A DNA stretch of 64,000 nt from Chloroflexi bacterium OLB13. Its GTDB lineage: Bacteria > Chloroflexota > Anaerolineae > Aggregatilineales > Phototrophicaceae. The notes under the pieces are model-generated. The model ran no database searches and was not told where the DNA came from. It saw only the letters and a list, made by a program, of their open reading frames with translations. Below, piece after piece: positions 1 to 8,236 of the stretch (position 1 is its first letter; the number at the start of each line of letters is the position of its first letter). Location of the stretch: contig JZRA01000068.1 of assembly GCA_001567485.1 (NCBI GenBank), forward strand, positions 1 to 64,000, written 5' to 3'. A program made the position numbers and the translations under genes.

Positions 1-219
1 GTCCTGCGGCGGCGTGATCACGTACGGCGTCGGCGGCAGCGGAAGCAGCGTCGGCAGCGGCAGCGGCGTGCCGGGGAGCGGCGTCGCCTGCGGGGTGACC
101 GCTGTCGGCACGGGGGTCGGACAGACATAATATGCTGTCTGTAGGACCGCCGTCCCGCAGGCCAACATCGCTGAAACGACGGCCAATGCCGCAGTCAGGA
201 AACGCACGGTGCGTGTCAT
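1..219 (-). CDS. putative lipoprotein, 3' end outside window
   Basis: Reading the minus strand from the ATG at 217-219 gives an open frame to the window edge, about 73 codons without a stop. The N-terminus has a hydrophobic segment ending in M-L-A-C, a plausible lipobox with the lipidated Cys near residue 21. A Pro/Thr-rich stretch follows (repeats of TP, LP, PLP), as in extracellular linkers of Chloroflexota surface proteins. It starts 12 bases after the stop of the next minus-strand gene, with GAAGGAA just upstream of the ATG as ribosome binding site, so the two are probably co-transcribed. No function can be assigned because the folded part lies outside the window. Confidence 0.6.
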   Translation of the reverse strand, partial: MTRTVRFLTAALAVVSAMLACGTAVLQTAYYVCPTPVPTAVTPQATPLPGTPLPLPTLLPLPPTPYVITPPQD

Positions 220-231
220 TCGCGTTCCTTC

Positions 232-1447
232 CTACGGAATCAGCCCCGGCTGGTTGCCGGGTGCGAGCAAGTGCGTGAAGCGAACGTTTCCGCCGCGCCG
301 GCCGTTCGGAACCGACCACACTTTGCCGAAATACGGCACCGCGACCCGTACCGGTGTGTCGGCTACGAGCTGGTATCTGCGCGTAGCCGCTGACATCCGT
401 GAACGCCTGCGCGATCACCCGATTGGTGCCGGCTTCGACCACGCGCACGGGGATACCAGACACGCCTTCAGCCGGATCGACGGCGCGATTGCCGTTCTCG
501 TCGTAGGCAATGACCACGGAGACGATCATCTGCGCAGGCGGCATTGGCGTGATGATCGGCAGGACAACCTGCGGCGCGGACACCCGCTCGATGCGTGCTG
601 CGTCGCGCGGCTCGTCGGTCAGCGGTGGCATCGCAGGCGGCGCGCCGATGATCGTGTTGAGGCCGGCGCGGTACACCTGCACGGCGTCCAGCGCGATTGC
701 TGAACCTTCGCTGTCCGGATTGCGTTCGTCGGCGCTGCGCAGAGTAAGGACGTGCGGCCCCGCGCCGAGGCTGTACACCTGTGTACCGGGAAATGCGAGC
801 TCGGACGAGTACGCATCGACCGTATCGATGACCGCCCCGTCGACGATCACGTTGAATACGCCCATGTTGCGCGCGGCGACATACCGGATGCGCAGGCCCT
901 CGCCATCGAACACCATGCTGACGGCGCTGTCCGGTTCGTCTGAGCGGTGATACTGACCGCGGCTGGTACCGGCCTGCTGTCGCCGCTCCCACGGTGTGCT
1001 GTAGCGTATGTCCGGATGATCCGACTCGTAGCTGATCCATCCGGCGTAAGGCGGCGGCTGGTCGGTTGCATCCGGCAGCGGCTCGAACGGAAGCGGGGGC
1101 GCTGGCAGCACGATCGTTCCGGCCGGAAGCCCCGTGGCCGTCGGTGGGACGATGACGCCGGGCATGACCGCATGGATTTCGAGAACGCGTGTTGAAAGCG
1201 TGGGTGTCGGCGTTGCCGTGGACGTCGCGGTCTGCGTTGGCGTCGCGGTCGCCGTCCATGTGGCTGACGGTGTCGGTGTTCGGGCTGCGGTGGCGGTTTG
1301 CGTGGCTGTCCGGGATGGTGTCAGCGACGGCAGCACCATCAACGTAGGCAGCGGCTCGCTGGCCTTGACCTGCCGCTCAACGACAAAGAAGGCAACGATG
1401 CTCCATGCCATCAGGCATACAGCCGTCAACACCAGTAATCGTCGCAT
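232..1447 (-). CDS. secreted protein with T/P-rich linker and CBM-like domain (frameshifted)
   Basis: From the ATG at 1445-1447 the protein has one N-terminal membrane segment (about residues 4-23), then a long Thr/Pro/Ala-rich linker. A beta-rich domain at about 150-250 resembles carbohydrate-binding or galactose-binding-like folds (GLRIRY, VDAY, ALDAVQVYR). A Cna-B/SdrD-like segment follows, beginning DENGNRAVDPAEG. Near position 375-387 the frame changes: the first frame degenerates into Arg-rich sequence, while another frame continues sensibly (YQLVADTPVRVAVPYFG) to a TAG at 232-234. The locus is 1216 bases, one more than a multiple of three. It is probably exported and membrane-anchored by its N-terminus. 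The domain calls are by eye and tentative. Confidence 0.55.
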
Positions 1448-1556
1448 GTTCGCCTCCGCCGAGTTTCCTGCATCTCAGCGTAGCAACCGCAGCGATCCCA
1501 AGCTGACGAGAATTACAGTTCTGCGTTAGCGATTTTGCCAACTTGTCGTGACGATC

Positions 1557-2195
1557 TCAGTTGGACGGGAACGCGAAGCCTTCCTGAATGGCCATGCTGA
1601 TCAGGTGCTCGTTGGTCTGAACGCCGAAGCGCCGGCGCAGCTTCTGGCGCACGAAGTAAACGCGCCGCAGCGGCACGTCCATCTGCCGGGCGATGTCGCT
1701 GACATGCAAGCCTTGCGCGAGCAGCCGCAGCACGGTGCGGGCCTCCGCGTCGAGCTTCCAGTCGCGCAGCGGGGACTGCATCGCGGTCAGATACTCGGCG
1801 TTCGCGGTCGGCGAGAGGTAGGGCCATCCCCGCAGAGCCATATCGACGGCCATCGGCAGACAGGTATTCAGATCATCGCCGACCATCAGGTAGCCTTTCG
1901 CCCCGGCTGCTAGCAGGTCGCGAATCAACAATCCGTCGCTCGTTGTTCCCATGACGATGATGTGCGCAGGTGGCACAGCGTGTCGAAGCTGCTCGACCAG
2001 CGCCAGCGTGTCGATGAGCGGGTCAAAGCGGTCGCCCAAGAGGATGATAGCGGGCTGTACCGCCTTGGCTTGCGCGATCAGATCGCTTCCGTTTTCGGCC
2101 CTGCTGAGTGTGGTTCGCGCCTGCCGCAGGAGGACGGTTTCCGCGCCGATGACACTCAAGCTGTTGCTGTCTGCGACCAGGATTCGCGCTGACAT
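1557..2195 (-). CDS. NarL/LuxR-type response regulator with atypical receiver
   Basis: A protein of 212 residues. Residues 1-120 have the alternating pattern of a receiver domain, and about 145-205 form a LuxR-type helix-turn-helix (LDAEARTVLRLLAQGL then SDIARQMDVPLRRV). The receiver is unusual. The strand that normally ends in the phosphorylated Asp reads AIILLGDRFDP, where Gly sits at the usual Asp position and Asp comes one later, and the conserved Lys region reads YLMVGDD. It may therefore act without phosphorylation, or bind a ligand. No histidine kinase is adjacent. A palindrome lies about 80 bases upstream. It resembles two other regulators in this window (3905-4561 and 36420-37148). 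Confidence 0.85.
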   Translation of the reverse strand: MSARILVADSNSLSVIGAETVLLRQARTTLSRAENGSDLIAQAKAVQPAIILLGDRFDPLIDTLALVEQLRHAVPPAHIIVMGTTSDGLLIRDLLAAGAKGYLMVGDDLNTCLPMAVDMALRGWPYLSPTANAEYLTAMQSPLRDWKLDAEARTVLRLLAQGLHVSDIARQMDVPLRRVYFVRQKLRRRFGVQTNEHLISMAIQEGFAFPSN

Positions 2196-2273
2196 CGTTC
2201 TACCCTCGAATGATACGCTGTCCTCTCAGCATATCGCAGGTAAACCGGCGCGCGATGTCATGCTGTGACATTT

Positions 2274-2293
2274 GATGCACAAAGATTTGCATC
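2274..2293 (-). promoter_or_regulatory. operator-like palindrome upstream of the NarL-type regulator
   Basis: GATGCA, 8 bases, then TGCATC: a perfect 6-bp inverted repeat in an AT-rich spacer upstream of the regulator that starts at 2195. The right half belongs to an 11-mer (AGATTTGCATC) that recurs at 4755-4765, upstream of the second regulator. An autoregulatory operator is a reasonable guess but is not shown. Confidence 0.35.
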
Positions 2294-2355
2294 GGTGTGA
2301 AAATCACGAGACTGTAGATGTTGGATTAGCCGCTGCAATCAAGGCGTTCAAGCGG

Positions 2356-2745
2356 TCACGCGTTTGTGGCTGCCGGCGGCCTTAACGTCGCAGCGAGCAG
2401 CAGGAGCACTCCACCCGGCACGAACAGCAGACCAAAACCCCACGCCCCGACGATGGCCATGCCCACCGTAAAGAGCACCGCCATCCAACGCAGACGTCGT
2501 GCGAGTGCGGCATTGTCAATGCGCGTACTGACCAGCGCCATGATGCCCGCGACAATCATCAATGCCAGAAAGGCATACCCCACCAGGCTGCCGCCCTGCT
2601 GGAGATACGACTGCCGGTTACAGACCATGTCCTGACCCTGCGGCAGGCACGTGGCGAACACCGGAAGGAACAGGATACCGATCGCCAGAGCGATCTGCAT
2701 CAGCCCGCCAGCGACAGCAAATAGCGATCCGCGACTCTTGGGCAT
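2356..2745 (-). CDS. small four-helix membrane protein, function unknown
   Basis: A protein of 129 residues with four predicted hydrophobic segments (about 10-30, 52-70, 85-102 and 104-122) and short loops. Two Cys flank the first loop (TCLPQ and VCNRQ). The ATG at 2745 has a strong ribosome binding site (GGGGGAGG) and lies 12 bases after the stop of the upstream minus-strand ORF, so they form an operon. I recognise no family. It could be an integral membrane partner of the upstream Cys-containing protein. Confidence 0.65.
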   Translation of the reverse strand: MPKSRGSLFAVAGGLMQIALAIGILFLPVFATCLPQGQDMVCNRQSYLQQGGSLVGYAFLALMIVAGIMALVSTRIDNAALARRLRWMAVLFTVGMAIVGAWGFGLLFVPGGVLLLLAATLRPPAATNA

Positions 2746-2757
2746 TGCTGCCTCCCC

Positions 2758-3066
2758 CTAGTAACAGGCCATTGTCCAGTACCACAACAAGCTCCACGTC
2801 CGGTATTCCTGCGTGAATCGACAGCTTCCAGTCCCGTTTGCGTAGACGGTGGGGTAGTTCCACAGCTTGTTGTAATAGATGGTCCCGCTGCAGTCGAAGA
2901 GGCCTTTGTATTTGAACTCACCGGATTGAACGAACCCCACCCACGGCAGGCCGACACCGCTCGAAATCTGCATGTTGTTTTGAACTTTGAGCTTCCAGCC
3001 TTTGCCGCAGGACGGAGGCCGGTTCTCGCGATGCGTCAGCGTTCCGCCGCCCGTGCTGCAGCTCAC
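2758..3066 (-). CDS. Cys-containing exported-type protein, 5'-truncated
   Basis: The frame is open from about 3105 to the stop at 2758-2760, and its only possible start is GTG at 3066. The product (about 102 residues) is rich in Gly, Ser, Thr, Trp and Tyr with five Cys (SCST, PSCGKG, DCSG, SCRF, MACY), a composition usual for secreted proteins. No signal peptide remains. The frame is closed by a stop at 3106-3108, just where the opposite-strand TPR gene also loses its start. The real N-terminus appears to have been deleted. Family unknown. Confidence 0.45.
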   Translation of the reverse strand: MSCSTGGGTLTHRENRPPSCGKGWKLKVQNNMQISSGVGLPWVGFVQSGEFKYKGLFDCSGTIYYNKLWNYPTVYANGTGSCRFTQEYRTWSLLWYWTMACY

Positions 3067-3085
3067 GATTTGAGAACCGCTGTAT

Positions 3086-3883
3086 GTGAAGCTGATCGAG
3101 CTGTACTACAGCCAAGGGACTGCGTGGGCGATGACCGGCATGAGCTGGGCGGAACTGCTGCATGGCAACTACTCTGAAGCGCAGAAGTACATCGACAAGA
3201 GCCTGGAGCTGCATCGGCAGGCCGGAGATCTGCTGAGTTCGGCGTTGGCGCTTGCCTGTGATGGCTGGATCGCGCTGTATACGGCGGACATCGACGCTGC
3301 CGTACAGAAGCTGTCGAACTGTCTGGCGCTGTGCCAAGAGTTGGGGTTGGTCAACTTGAGCGTCTGGCCGTTGGTCGGCCTCGGACGAAGCGCGTTGTTT
3401 CTAGGTAATCCGGTGCAGGCACGGCACTGGTGTGAAGAAGCACTGCGCCTCTGCAAGGAATTGAACTTCCCGCCGATGACTCCGTGGGTTTACATCGCCT
3501 TAGGGAAGCTCTACCGGATGGAGCGGGATGTCGAGTCGGCGTTTGACTATCTCGATCGCGCGTTGACGCTCAGTCACAAGCGCGAGGACAAGAACGCGTT
3601 GACCGCAGCGCTGGAGGAATTCGCCGCTCACTTTGCCGATCAAGGCCATGCGAAGTTGGCTGTACAGCTCTACGGTTTTGCAGATCAATCGCGTGTAACT
3701 CACGGTCTGCCGTTATCACTGATCGACCGCAAAGAGCACGACGAGGTGACGGCGGTGCTGCGGGCAAACAAGCACGCCGATTGGAACGCGAATTGGCAGG
3801 TCGGCCGGTCACTGAGATGGTCGGATGTCACTGCACTGATCTACGATCGACGGATCGGATTTGAGCAAAGCAGCGGCCAATAG
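3086..3883 (+). pseudogene. C-terminal TPR remnant of a large ATPase/LuxR-type regulator
   Basis: The product (265 residues, GTG at 3086) is built of helical tetratricopeptide-like repeats (AWAMTGMSWAELLHG, ALACDGWIALYTADI, WVYIALGKLYRMERD). It ends in the segment VQLYGFADQSR followed by GRSLRWSDVTALI. That tail resembles the C-terminus of large signal-transduction ATPases of the AfsR/BTAD or MalT/LuxR type. The NTPase part is missing: a stop at 3071-3073 closes the frame and sequence before 3074 is unrelated. There is no ribosome binding site at 3086. It is best read as a gene fragment left by a deletion, or a misassembly, at about 3075-3105. Confidence 0.6.
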
Positions 3884-3904
3884 GCTTTATCCCGCTGGCG
3901 GACA

Positions 3905-4561
3905 TCAGCTATTCTCCTGCTCAACGCCCTGCGTATCCAACAGCCCGCTCTGGTGTGCGATCGCGATCAGATGAGCATTGTTCTGCGCGTCGAATCGAGC
4001 GCGCAGAAACTGGATGATCCGGTAAACGGTAGGTCTTCCCAGGCCAACATGCAACGCGATCGCCTTCGGCTCGAAGCCGTTCGCCAGTAGTCTGAGTACA
4101 TCGTACTCGCGCGGGCTAAGCGGAACAGGCAGCACTCGCTGCCCATCGATAAATCGCGATATCCCCGGCGACAGATGAAAGCCGCCCCGTTTCCCTGCGA
4201 CGATCGCCTGAACAAGATGAATCTTCAAGTTGTCGTGTTTATAGAGGATGCCGCGAACGCCACAGCTGACAAGCCGCAGAACCATATTGATGCTAGGTTG
4301 CTGGAGGATGACGATGATGATTGCCGAAAGCTCTTGCAGAAATATCGCCTTAATTTCCTTGAGCAAAGTCGTATGTTGTGGCAAGGAGTCTTCAACGAGG
4401 ATGACCTGCACAGCATGTTGACGCAGGTATTCCTTCGCGGCGTCAAAATCGGGAAACGCTTCCAACCACTCAAGTGGCATCTGCGATTGCAAGCTGATTT
4501 GAGCGATGCTGCTGCGGGTATGCGCGTTGGTCGAAATCGAGACTGCCCTAATCGGTCGCAT
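3905..4561 (-). CDS. NarL/LuxR-type regulator with degenerate receiver
   Basis: The start was placed at the ATG at 4561 because GGGGGATC precedes it at the right distance; an in-frame ATG at 4630 has none. The 218-residue product has a receiver-like N-terminal half. The acidic pocket is missing (SISTNAHTRSS instead of an Asp pair), and Glu stands at the phospho-site position (VILVEDSLP). The C-terminal LuxR helix-turn-helix begins at PLSPREYDVLRLLANGFEPK. Phosphorylation by a kinase is unlikely. The gene converges with the TPR fragment, 21 bases away. Its upstream region holds two pairs of short direct repeats that may bind it. Confidence 0.8.
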   Translation of the reverse strand: MRPIRAVSISTNAHTRSSIAQISLQSQMPLEWLEAFPDFDAAKEYLRQHAVQVILVEDSLPQHTTLLKEIKAIFLQELSAIIIVILQQPSINMVLRLVSCGVRGILYKHDNLKIHLVQAIVAGKRGGFHLSPGISRFIDGQRVLPVPLSPREYDVLRLLANGFEPKAIALHVGLGRPTVYRIIQFLRARFDAQNNAHLIAIAHQSGLLDTQGVEQENS

Positions 4562-4962
4562 TGTTAACTGATCCCCCAGTGTGAGCTCTGGTCGCGAGGC
4601 TAGTGGCTTGGCGCCATAGCTGATCGCCATTCTATGCCGTGGCCTGCCCGGCTGATCTCAAAAAGTCCTCAAAGAATCTTGAGTAGATGACGATCTCAAG
4701 ATTGTCTGTCATTTTGCTGTGATCGCTCTGCAAAACATCTGCATTTACAGATTCAGATTTGCATCCTGCAAAACTATCTCAAAAAGTGACCAAACGTTGC
4801 ATTCCAGACCGCACTCGCTGGGTTACGCTGGTTACAAGTCGAGTTACCAGGGGGAAATTACATGGAATGCATCATATACGCTGCAGCCCAATTCCCCTTC
4901 CGTCTGTCTCGGTCTTCCTACGGCAAGCCGGTGCGACATCGGGGAAATGCGGGAGGTCCTAA
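4562..4962. other. AT-richer intergenic spacer with short direct repeats
   Basis: About 400 bases without a convincing gene, lower in GC than the flanks. ATCTCAAAAAGT occurs at 4655-4666 and again at 4776-4787. CTGCAAAAC occurs at 4728-4736 and 4766-4774. AGATTTGCATC (4755-4765) is shared with the spacer upstream of the regulator at 1557-2195. These could be binding sites controlling the regulator starting at 4561. The right part may also contain the left end of a small element carrying the serine recombinase. Confidence 0.4.
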
Positions 4963-5178
4963 GTGAACAACATGAGTTCAACAACAGAGCTCCCGACTTC
5001 AAGACTCTCCGAATCTCCCGATGTGATGATCAAGCGGGTGTTCCGCGTCGCTCAAATTCTAGCCGCCGTCGTGTACCCGTACGGTTTTGATGAGGAAACT
5101 ACAGAAAACTGCGCCGAAAATCCGCTTCGCGGCGAGTTGCAGTATCGTGAACAAGAACCGAAGACACATGCTGTGTAG
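4963..5178 (+). CDS. small hypothetical protein preceding the recombinase
   Basis: GTG start at 4963 with GGGAGG six bases upstream, 71 codons, stop TAG at 5176-5178. The product is mostly hydrophilic, with a short hydrophobic middle (VAQILAAVVYPYGF) and an acidic C-terminus. Its stop overlaps the ribosome binding site of the recombinase frame at 5192, so the two look translationally linked. No family recognised. It could be a cofactor of the recombinase or a chance ORF. Confidence 0.4.
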   Translation: MNNMSSTTELPTSRLSESPDVMIKRVFRVAQILAAVVYPYGFDEETTENCAENPLRGELQYREQEPKTHAV

Positions 5179-5191
5179 GAGCGGCAGATCG

Positions 5192-6937
5192 ATGGCGACA
5201 AACAGGCGAAAGAGACGGGCACCGTCCTCACCCCAACCTGGATGAGCCATCTACTTGCGGACAAGCAGCGACGAGAACCAGAAGCCGGAACTCTCGCGCG
5301 CACGACAGCGGTTTGTCATCGAAGAGAATGTGCTCAAGCACTCTGAACTATCCGTGATCGATGAGTACATTGACGTGCTTACGGGCAAGACACCGAATCG
5401 GGATGGATATCAGCGACTGCTGACAGATGCCCGTGCTGGTCGATTCTCACATGTCATCGTGGAACGCGCTGACCGCTTTGGACGGAACGATACGGAGGCG
5501 CTCCGTGCCATTGACGAGCTGCATGAATTCGGTGTCGCTGTGCGCTTCGCCAATTCGCCGGATCTTGATCCAATGGATCCGGATGATCGAGTCATCGTAG
5601 CGCTGTCCTTCACATTGGCGCGACGCGAGTCAACGCTCTTGGGGATTCGGGTCAAAGGGGGATTGCAGGCAAAGCGTCAGAGCGGTGGTTTTTGTGGGGT
5701 TGCACCCGATGGATACCGCAATGTAGAGGACAAGGTGCTTGGAGAAGCCAAAAAGCTTCAAGGACGGCACACCCACTGGATCGAGCAAGACCCAAAACGC
5801 GCCTCACTTTGGCGCTATGCTTGGGATCTGCTGCTGCAGAACGAGCTGACGCTGGAGCAGATTTGTGAGGCCCTCCACGCCAAAGGGCACACGTATCGAA
5901 GCGGGCGTCCATTTGTTCACGTCAAGAAGCATGGCAAACGGGTCGCAAATACCAGTACGCTTGCGGCGATCTTCCACAACTGGACGTATGCTGGATGGGT
6001 GACCAGTCGTGCGGGAAAAATACCGCCAAAGTCCATCAGAGGAAACTGGGAACCGCTTGTCTCAACGGAGGAATTTGAGCGTGGACTGGCAATTCTCGAG
6101 CAACGCGACCGGAAACGTGGACGTGAACGTCGCCATGACTATCTGCTCAAGGGACTGATCTACTACAGCGCGCCTGACACCCAGGATTTGACCCGTCTGA
6201 CCTGTTCCACGTCCAACGCGTCTCGTTCGGGCGGGGGAACCCCTTACTACTGCATCGCGCGCAGCAGCATCAACTTCCGATGCAGCAGTATTGACGGACA
6301 GATGGCAGAGGCCCTGCAGAGCGTACAGGTTGATCCCGATCTGATCCCGCTGATTCGTGCTGCATATACCGATGACATTGCGGAGGCGATGGGCCATCTG
6401 CGCCCGGACGAGCGCGCGCAACAGCTGGCTGCCCTGAAGTCGATCGACGACGAAGAAGTTCGGCTGATGCGACTCTACGCAGCCGGAAAAGTGACAGACA
6501 GGCTATGGGACATGCAATGGCAGGAATGGCAGGATCGCCGCTCACGTATTCGGATGAGTTTGGAAGGGTTGGAAGGGCAGCAGCAGGTCTACATCGAGAA
6601 TCTTGACGCGGCGCTCGAAATCATCGCGCAGGTGGGTATCGTGTATAATCGACTTGAACGCAGCGATCAGAAAGACCTGCTGCGTTACATGGTTGAGAGG
6701 GTCGTCGTTGACCCTGCGGGAAAGATACGTTTGGAGTTGTGTGCGCCATTCGCGTACTTGCAGGATATCACGGAGCGAGTACGCCGTGGGGCATCAGCGA
6801 TTAGCAAGGGCAGAAAAGCAAAGACCGCCAGCAATTCTAGCGGTCTCGGCTCAGGAAGCAGTTCGGATAACTTCCTTTCGTGCGGGAGGGACAGGATTCG
6901 AACCTGCGAACCGGGTATAAGCCGGTTAACCGCTTAG
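5192..6937 (+). CDS. large serine recombinase, in-frame stop near N-terminus, 3' end over tRNA-Ser
   Basis: The best-supported start is ATG 5192, with TAGGAG upstream. A TGA at 5243-5245 then interrupts the frame directly before the family's first strand (A-I-Y-L-R-T-S-S). A TTG at 5255 could restart translation but would lose that strand. Core features: the catalytic-Ser motif YLRTSS, VERADRFGRND, a recombinase domain (APDGYRN, then ALHAKGHTYRSG), a Cys-containing zinc-ribbon-like stretch (LTCSTS, YYCIAR, FRCSS) and a charged helical region. The last 40 or so codons cover a tRNA terminator and part of tRNA-Ser on the other strand, so the native C-terminus probably ended earlier. It would catalyse site-specific integration or excision. 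Probably inactive as written. Confidence 0.75.
6809..6846 (-). terminator. intrinsic terminator of the tRNA-Ser pair
   Basis: On the minus strand a 7-bp stem (AGACCGC at 6840-6846 with GCGGTCT at 6822-6828, loop of 11) is followed by TTTGCTTTT. It lies about 36 bases beyond the 3' end of tRNA-Ser(GCT), which fits termination of that transcript. It sits inside the recombinase reading frame on the other strand. Confidence 0.6.
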
Positions 6938-6972
6938 CAGGCGGCCCCATTCGACCACTCTGGCACCCCCCC
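6883..6972 (-). tRNA. tRNA-Ser(GCT)
   Basis: Ninety bases with a 7-bp acceptor stem (GGGGGGG with CCCTCCC, one G-U pair), a D arm GCCAGAGTGG, an anticodon loop centred on GCT, a long variable arm typical of serine tRNAs and the T loop GGTTCGAATCC. CCA is not encoded. It decodes AGC/AGU. It lies 30 bases downstream of tRNA-Ser(TGA) on the same strand, so both probably share one promoter. Confidence 0.93.
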
Positions 6973-7002
6973 AAGATTTGGGACTTGCGGTCTGGCTGAA
7001 GG

Positions 7003-7090
7003 CGGAGGGAGTGGGATTCGAACCCACGGTAGCGCGGTGCGCTACGTTGGTTTTCAAGACCAATGCCTTAAACCACTCGGCCATCCCTCC
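7003..7090 (-). tRNA. tRNA-Ser(TGA)
   Basis: Eighty-eight bases with acceptor stem GGAGGGA with TCCCTCC, D arm GCCGAGTGG, anticodon loop with TGA, a long variable arm (class II) and T loop GGTTCGAATCC. The discriminator is G and CCA is not encoded. It decodes UCN codons. It is the promoter-proximal member of the two-gene tRNA-Ser unit. Confidence 0.94.
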
Positions 7091-7118
7091 AATCTAGGCA
7101 GATCGGCCAAGCGCGAGC

Positions 7119-7147
7119 AGTGTAGCACAAGCCCGCAGATGGGTCAA
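7119..7147 (-). promoter_or_regulatory. sigma70-type promoter of the tRNA-Ser pair
   Basis: On the minus strand TTGACC (7142-7147), 17 bases, TACACT (7119-7124). Transcription would begin near 7112, some 20 bases before the mature tRNA-Ser(TGA). Confidence 0.7.
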
Positions 7148-7222
7148 TGGGGCCTCGCGTATCCCCTGCGTGATCGGGGGTACAATAGGGATGCTTGTGC
7201 CGCGCTTGACTCAGGAACCGAC

Positions 7223-8236
7223 GTGGACACCCTGCTGCTGATCGCCACTCTCTTGTATCTCATGTTTGTGATCTATGCTGCCAATCAGGTGCAGGCCGGT
7301 TTATGGGAGCCGAGCATCATCCGCCTGTGCTTGATGTCGCTGGTTGGCCTGTTGTTCATCTTGGCGCCGTGCAGCCTTCAGGCGCTGATTCTGAGCAGTG
7401 ATCCGGCGTTGTCCGGCCAGTTCACGCCGATCAGCCCGTTCCAAGCGCTGTTCGTCGCGGCCTTTGCCAGTGCCGCCGCGTTGTTTTCGTATCAAATCCT
7501 CCAACGGCCCGAACTGCGCGTGTCCGTGGCACGATACATCAAGGGTTACAACCCGGAGTCGCAGGTACACCTGACCGCTGTCGTGCTGTGCCTGCTGGCG
7601 CTGACCGCGGTCGCGTTCAACTTCATGCTGGCGGGTGGGGTGTCGGGGATCGCGGACTCGTATGAGCAGTCGGAACTCTCACTGCGGACGAGCATTCTAG
7701 AATCTGCGCTGTTCGTCGCGGCCGGGTTTCTGGGCGTTGGCTTCGCGATCCGACGCGGGGGGCCGGCGTCGCTCGATCGACTCGGACTGCGCATCCCGAC
7801 TCGGAATGACGTGATAACGGGCGTGGTTCTAGGCATCGCGTTGTACGGGGTGGCGGCCGTTTTCAGCACGGTGTGGATCACCCTGAGCGACCCGCAAACG
7901 TTCGCAGAGCAGACGCGCGCCACGCAGGAGATCAACAGCCAGCTCGCGTCGCTTCCGGTCGCGATTCTGGTAGGCGGCGGCGCGGCCATCGGCGAAGAGG
8001 TGTTTATCCGCGGGGCGCTTCAGCCGATCTTCGGCCTGTGGCTGACGAGCGCGTTCTTCGCCTTGCTGCACAGCCAATACCTGCTGACGCCTACGCTTGC
8101 GCTGATGTTCGTGCTCGGGTTATCGTTCGGAAGACTGCGCCAGCTTCAGAGTACGACCGCTGCGGTCATTGCTCACTTCATTTACAACATCGTCCCGTTC
8201 GCGCTGTATGCACTGGGAGGAGGGGGGCTGAGTTGA
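7223..8236 (+). CDS. CPBP-family intramembrane metalloprotease
   Basis: The start was placed at GTG 7223 because the frame upstream runs through tRNA-Ser sequence. The product (337 residues) has about eight membrane segments. The C-terminal half carries the CPBP/Abi signature: GEEVFIRGAL (EExxxR), then FFALLHSQ (FxxxH) and AHFIYN (HxxxN). These supply the Glu and His residues expected to bind metal. Family members cleave prenylated or small membrane proteins, but the substrate here is unknown. The stop TGA overlaps the TTG start of the next gene, so the two are translationally coupled. Confidence 0.85.
   Translation: MDTLLLIATLLYLMFVIYAANQVQAGLWEPSIIRLCLMSLVGLLFILAPCSLQALILSSDPALSGQFTPISPFQALFVAAFASAAALFSYQILQRPELRVSVARYIKGYNPESQVHLTAVVLCLLALTAVAFNFMLAGGVSGIADSYEQSELSLRTSILESALFVAAGFLGVGFAIRRGGPASLDRLGLRIPTRNDVITGVVLGIALYGVAAVFSTVWITLSDPQTFAEQTRATQEINSQLASLPVAILVGGGAAIGEEVFIRGALQPIFGLWLTSAFFALLHSQYLLTPTLALMFVLGLSFGRLRQLQSTTAAVIAHFIYNIVPFALYALGGGGLS

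Noticed and set aside
5243-5245. TGA as selenocysteine or programmed readthrough in the recombinase
   Set aside because: No Sec-dependent context or downstream stem is visible, and the family has no Cys there; a mutation or base error is simpler.
7037-7222. N-terminal extension of the CPBP protease frame
   Set aside because: It would translate through tRNA-Ser(TGA) and its promoter, so the start was moved to 7223.
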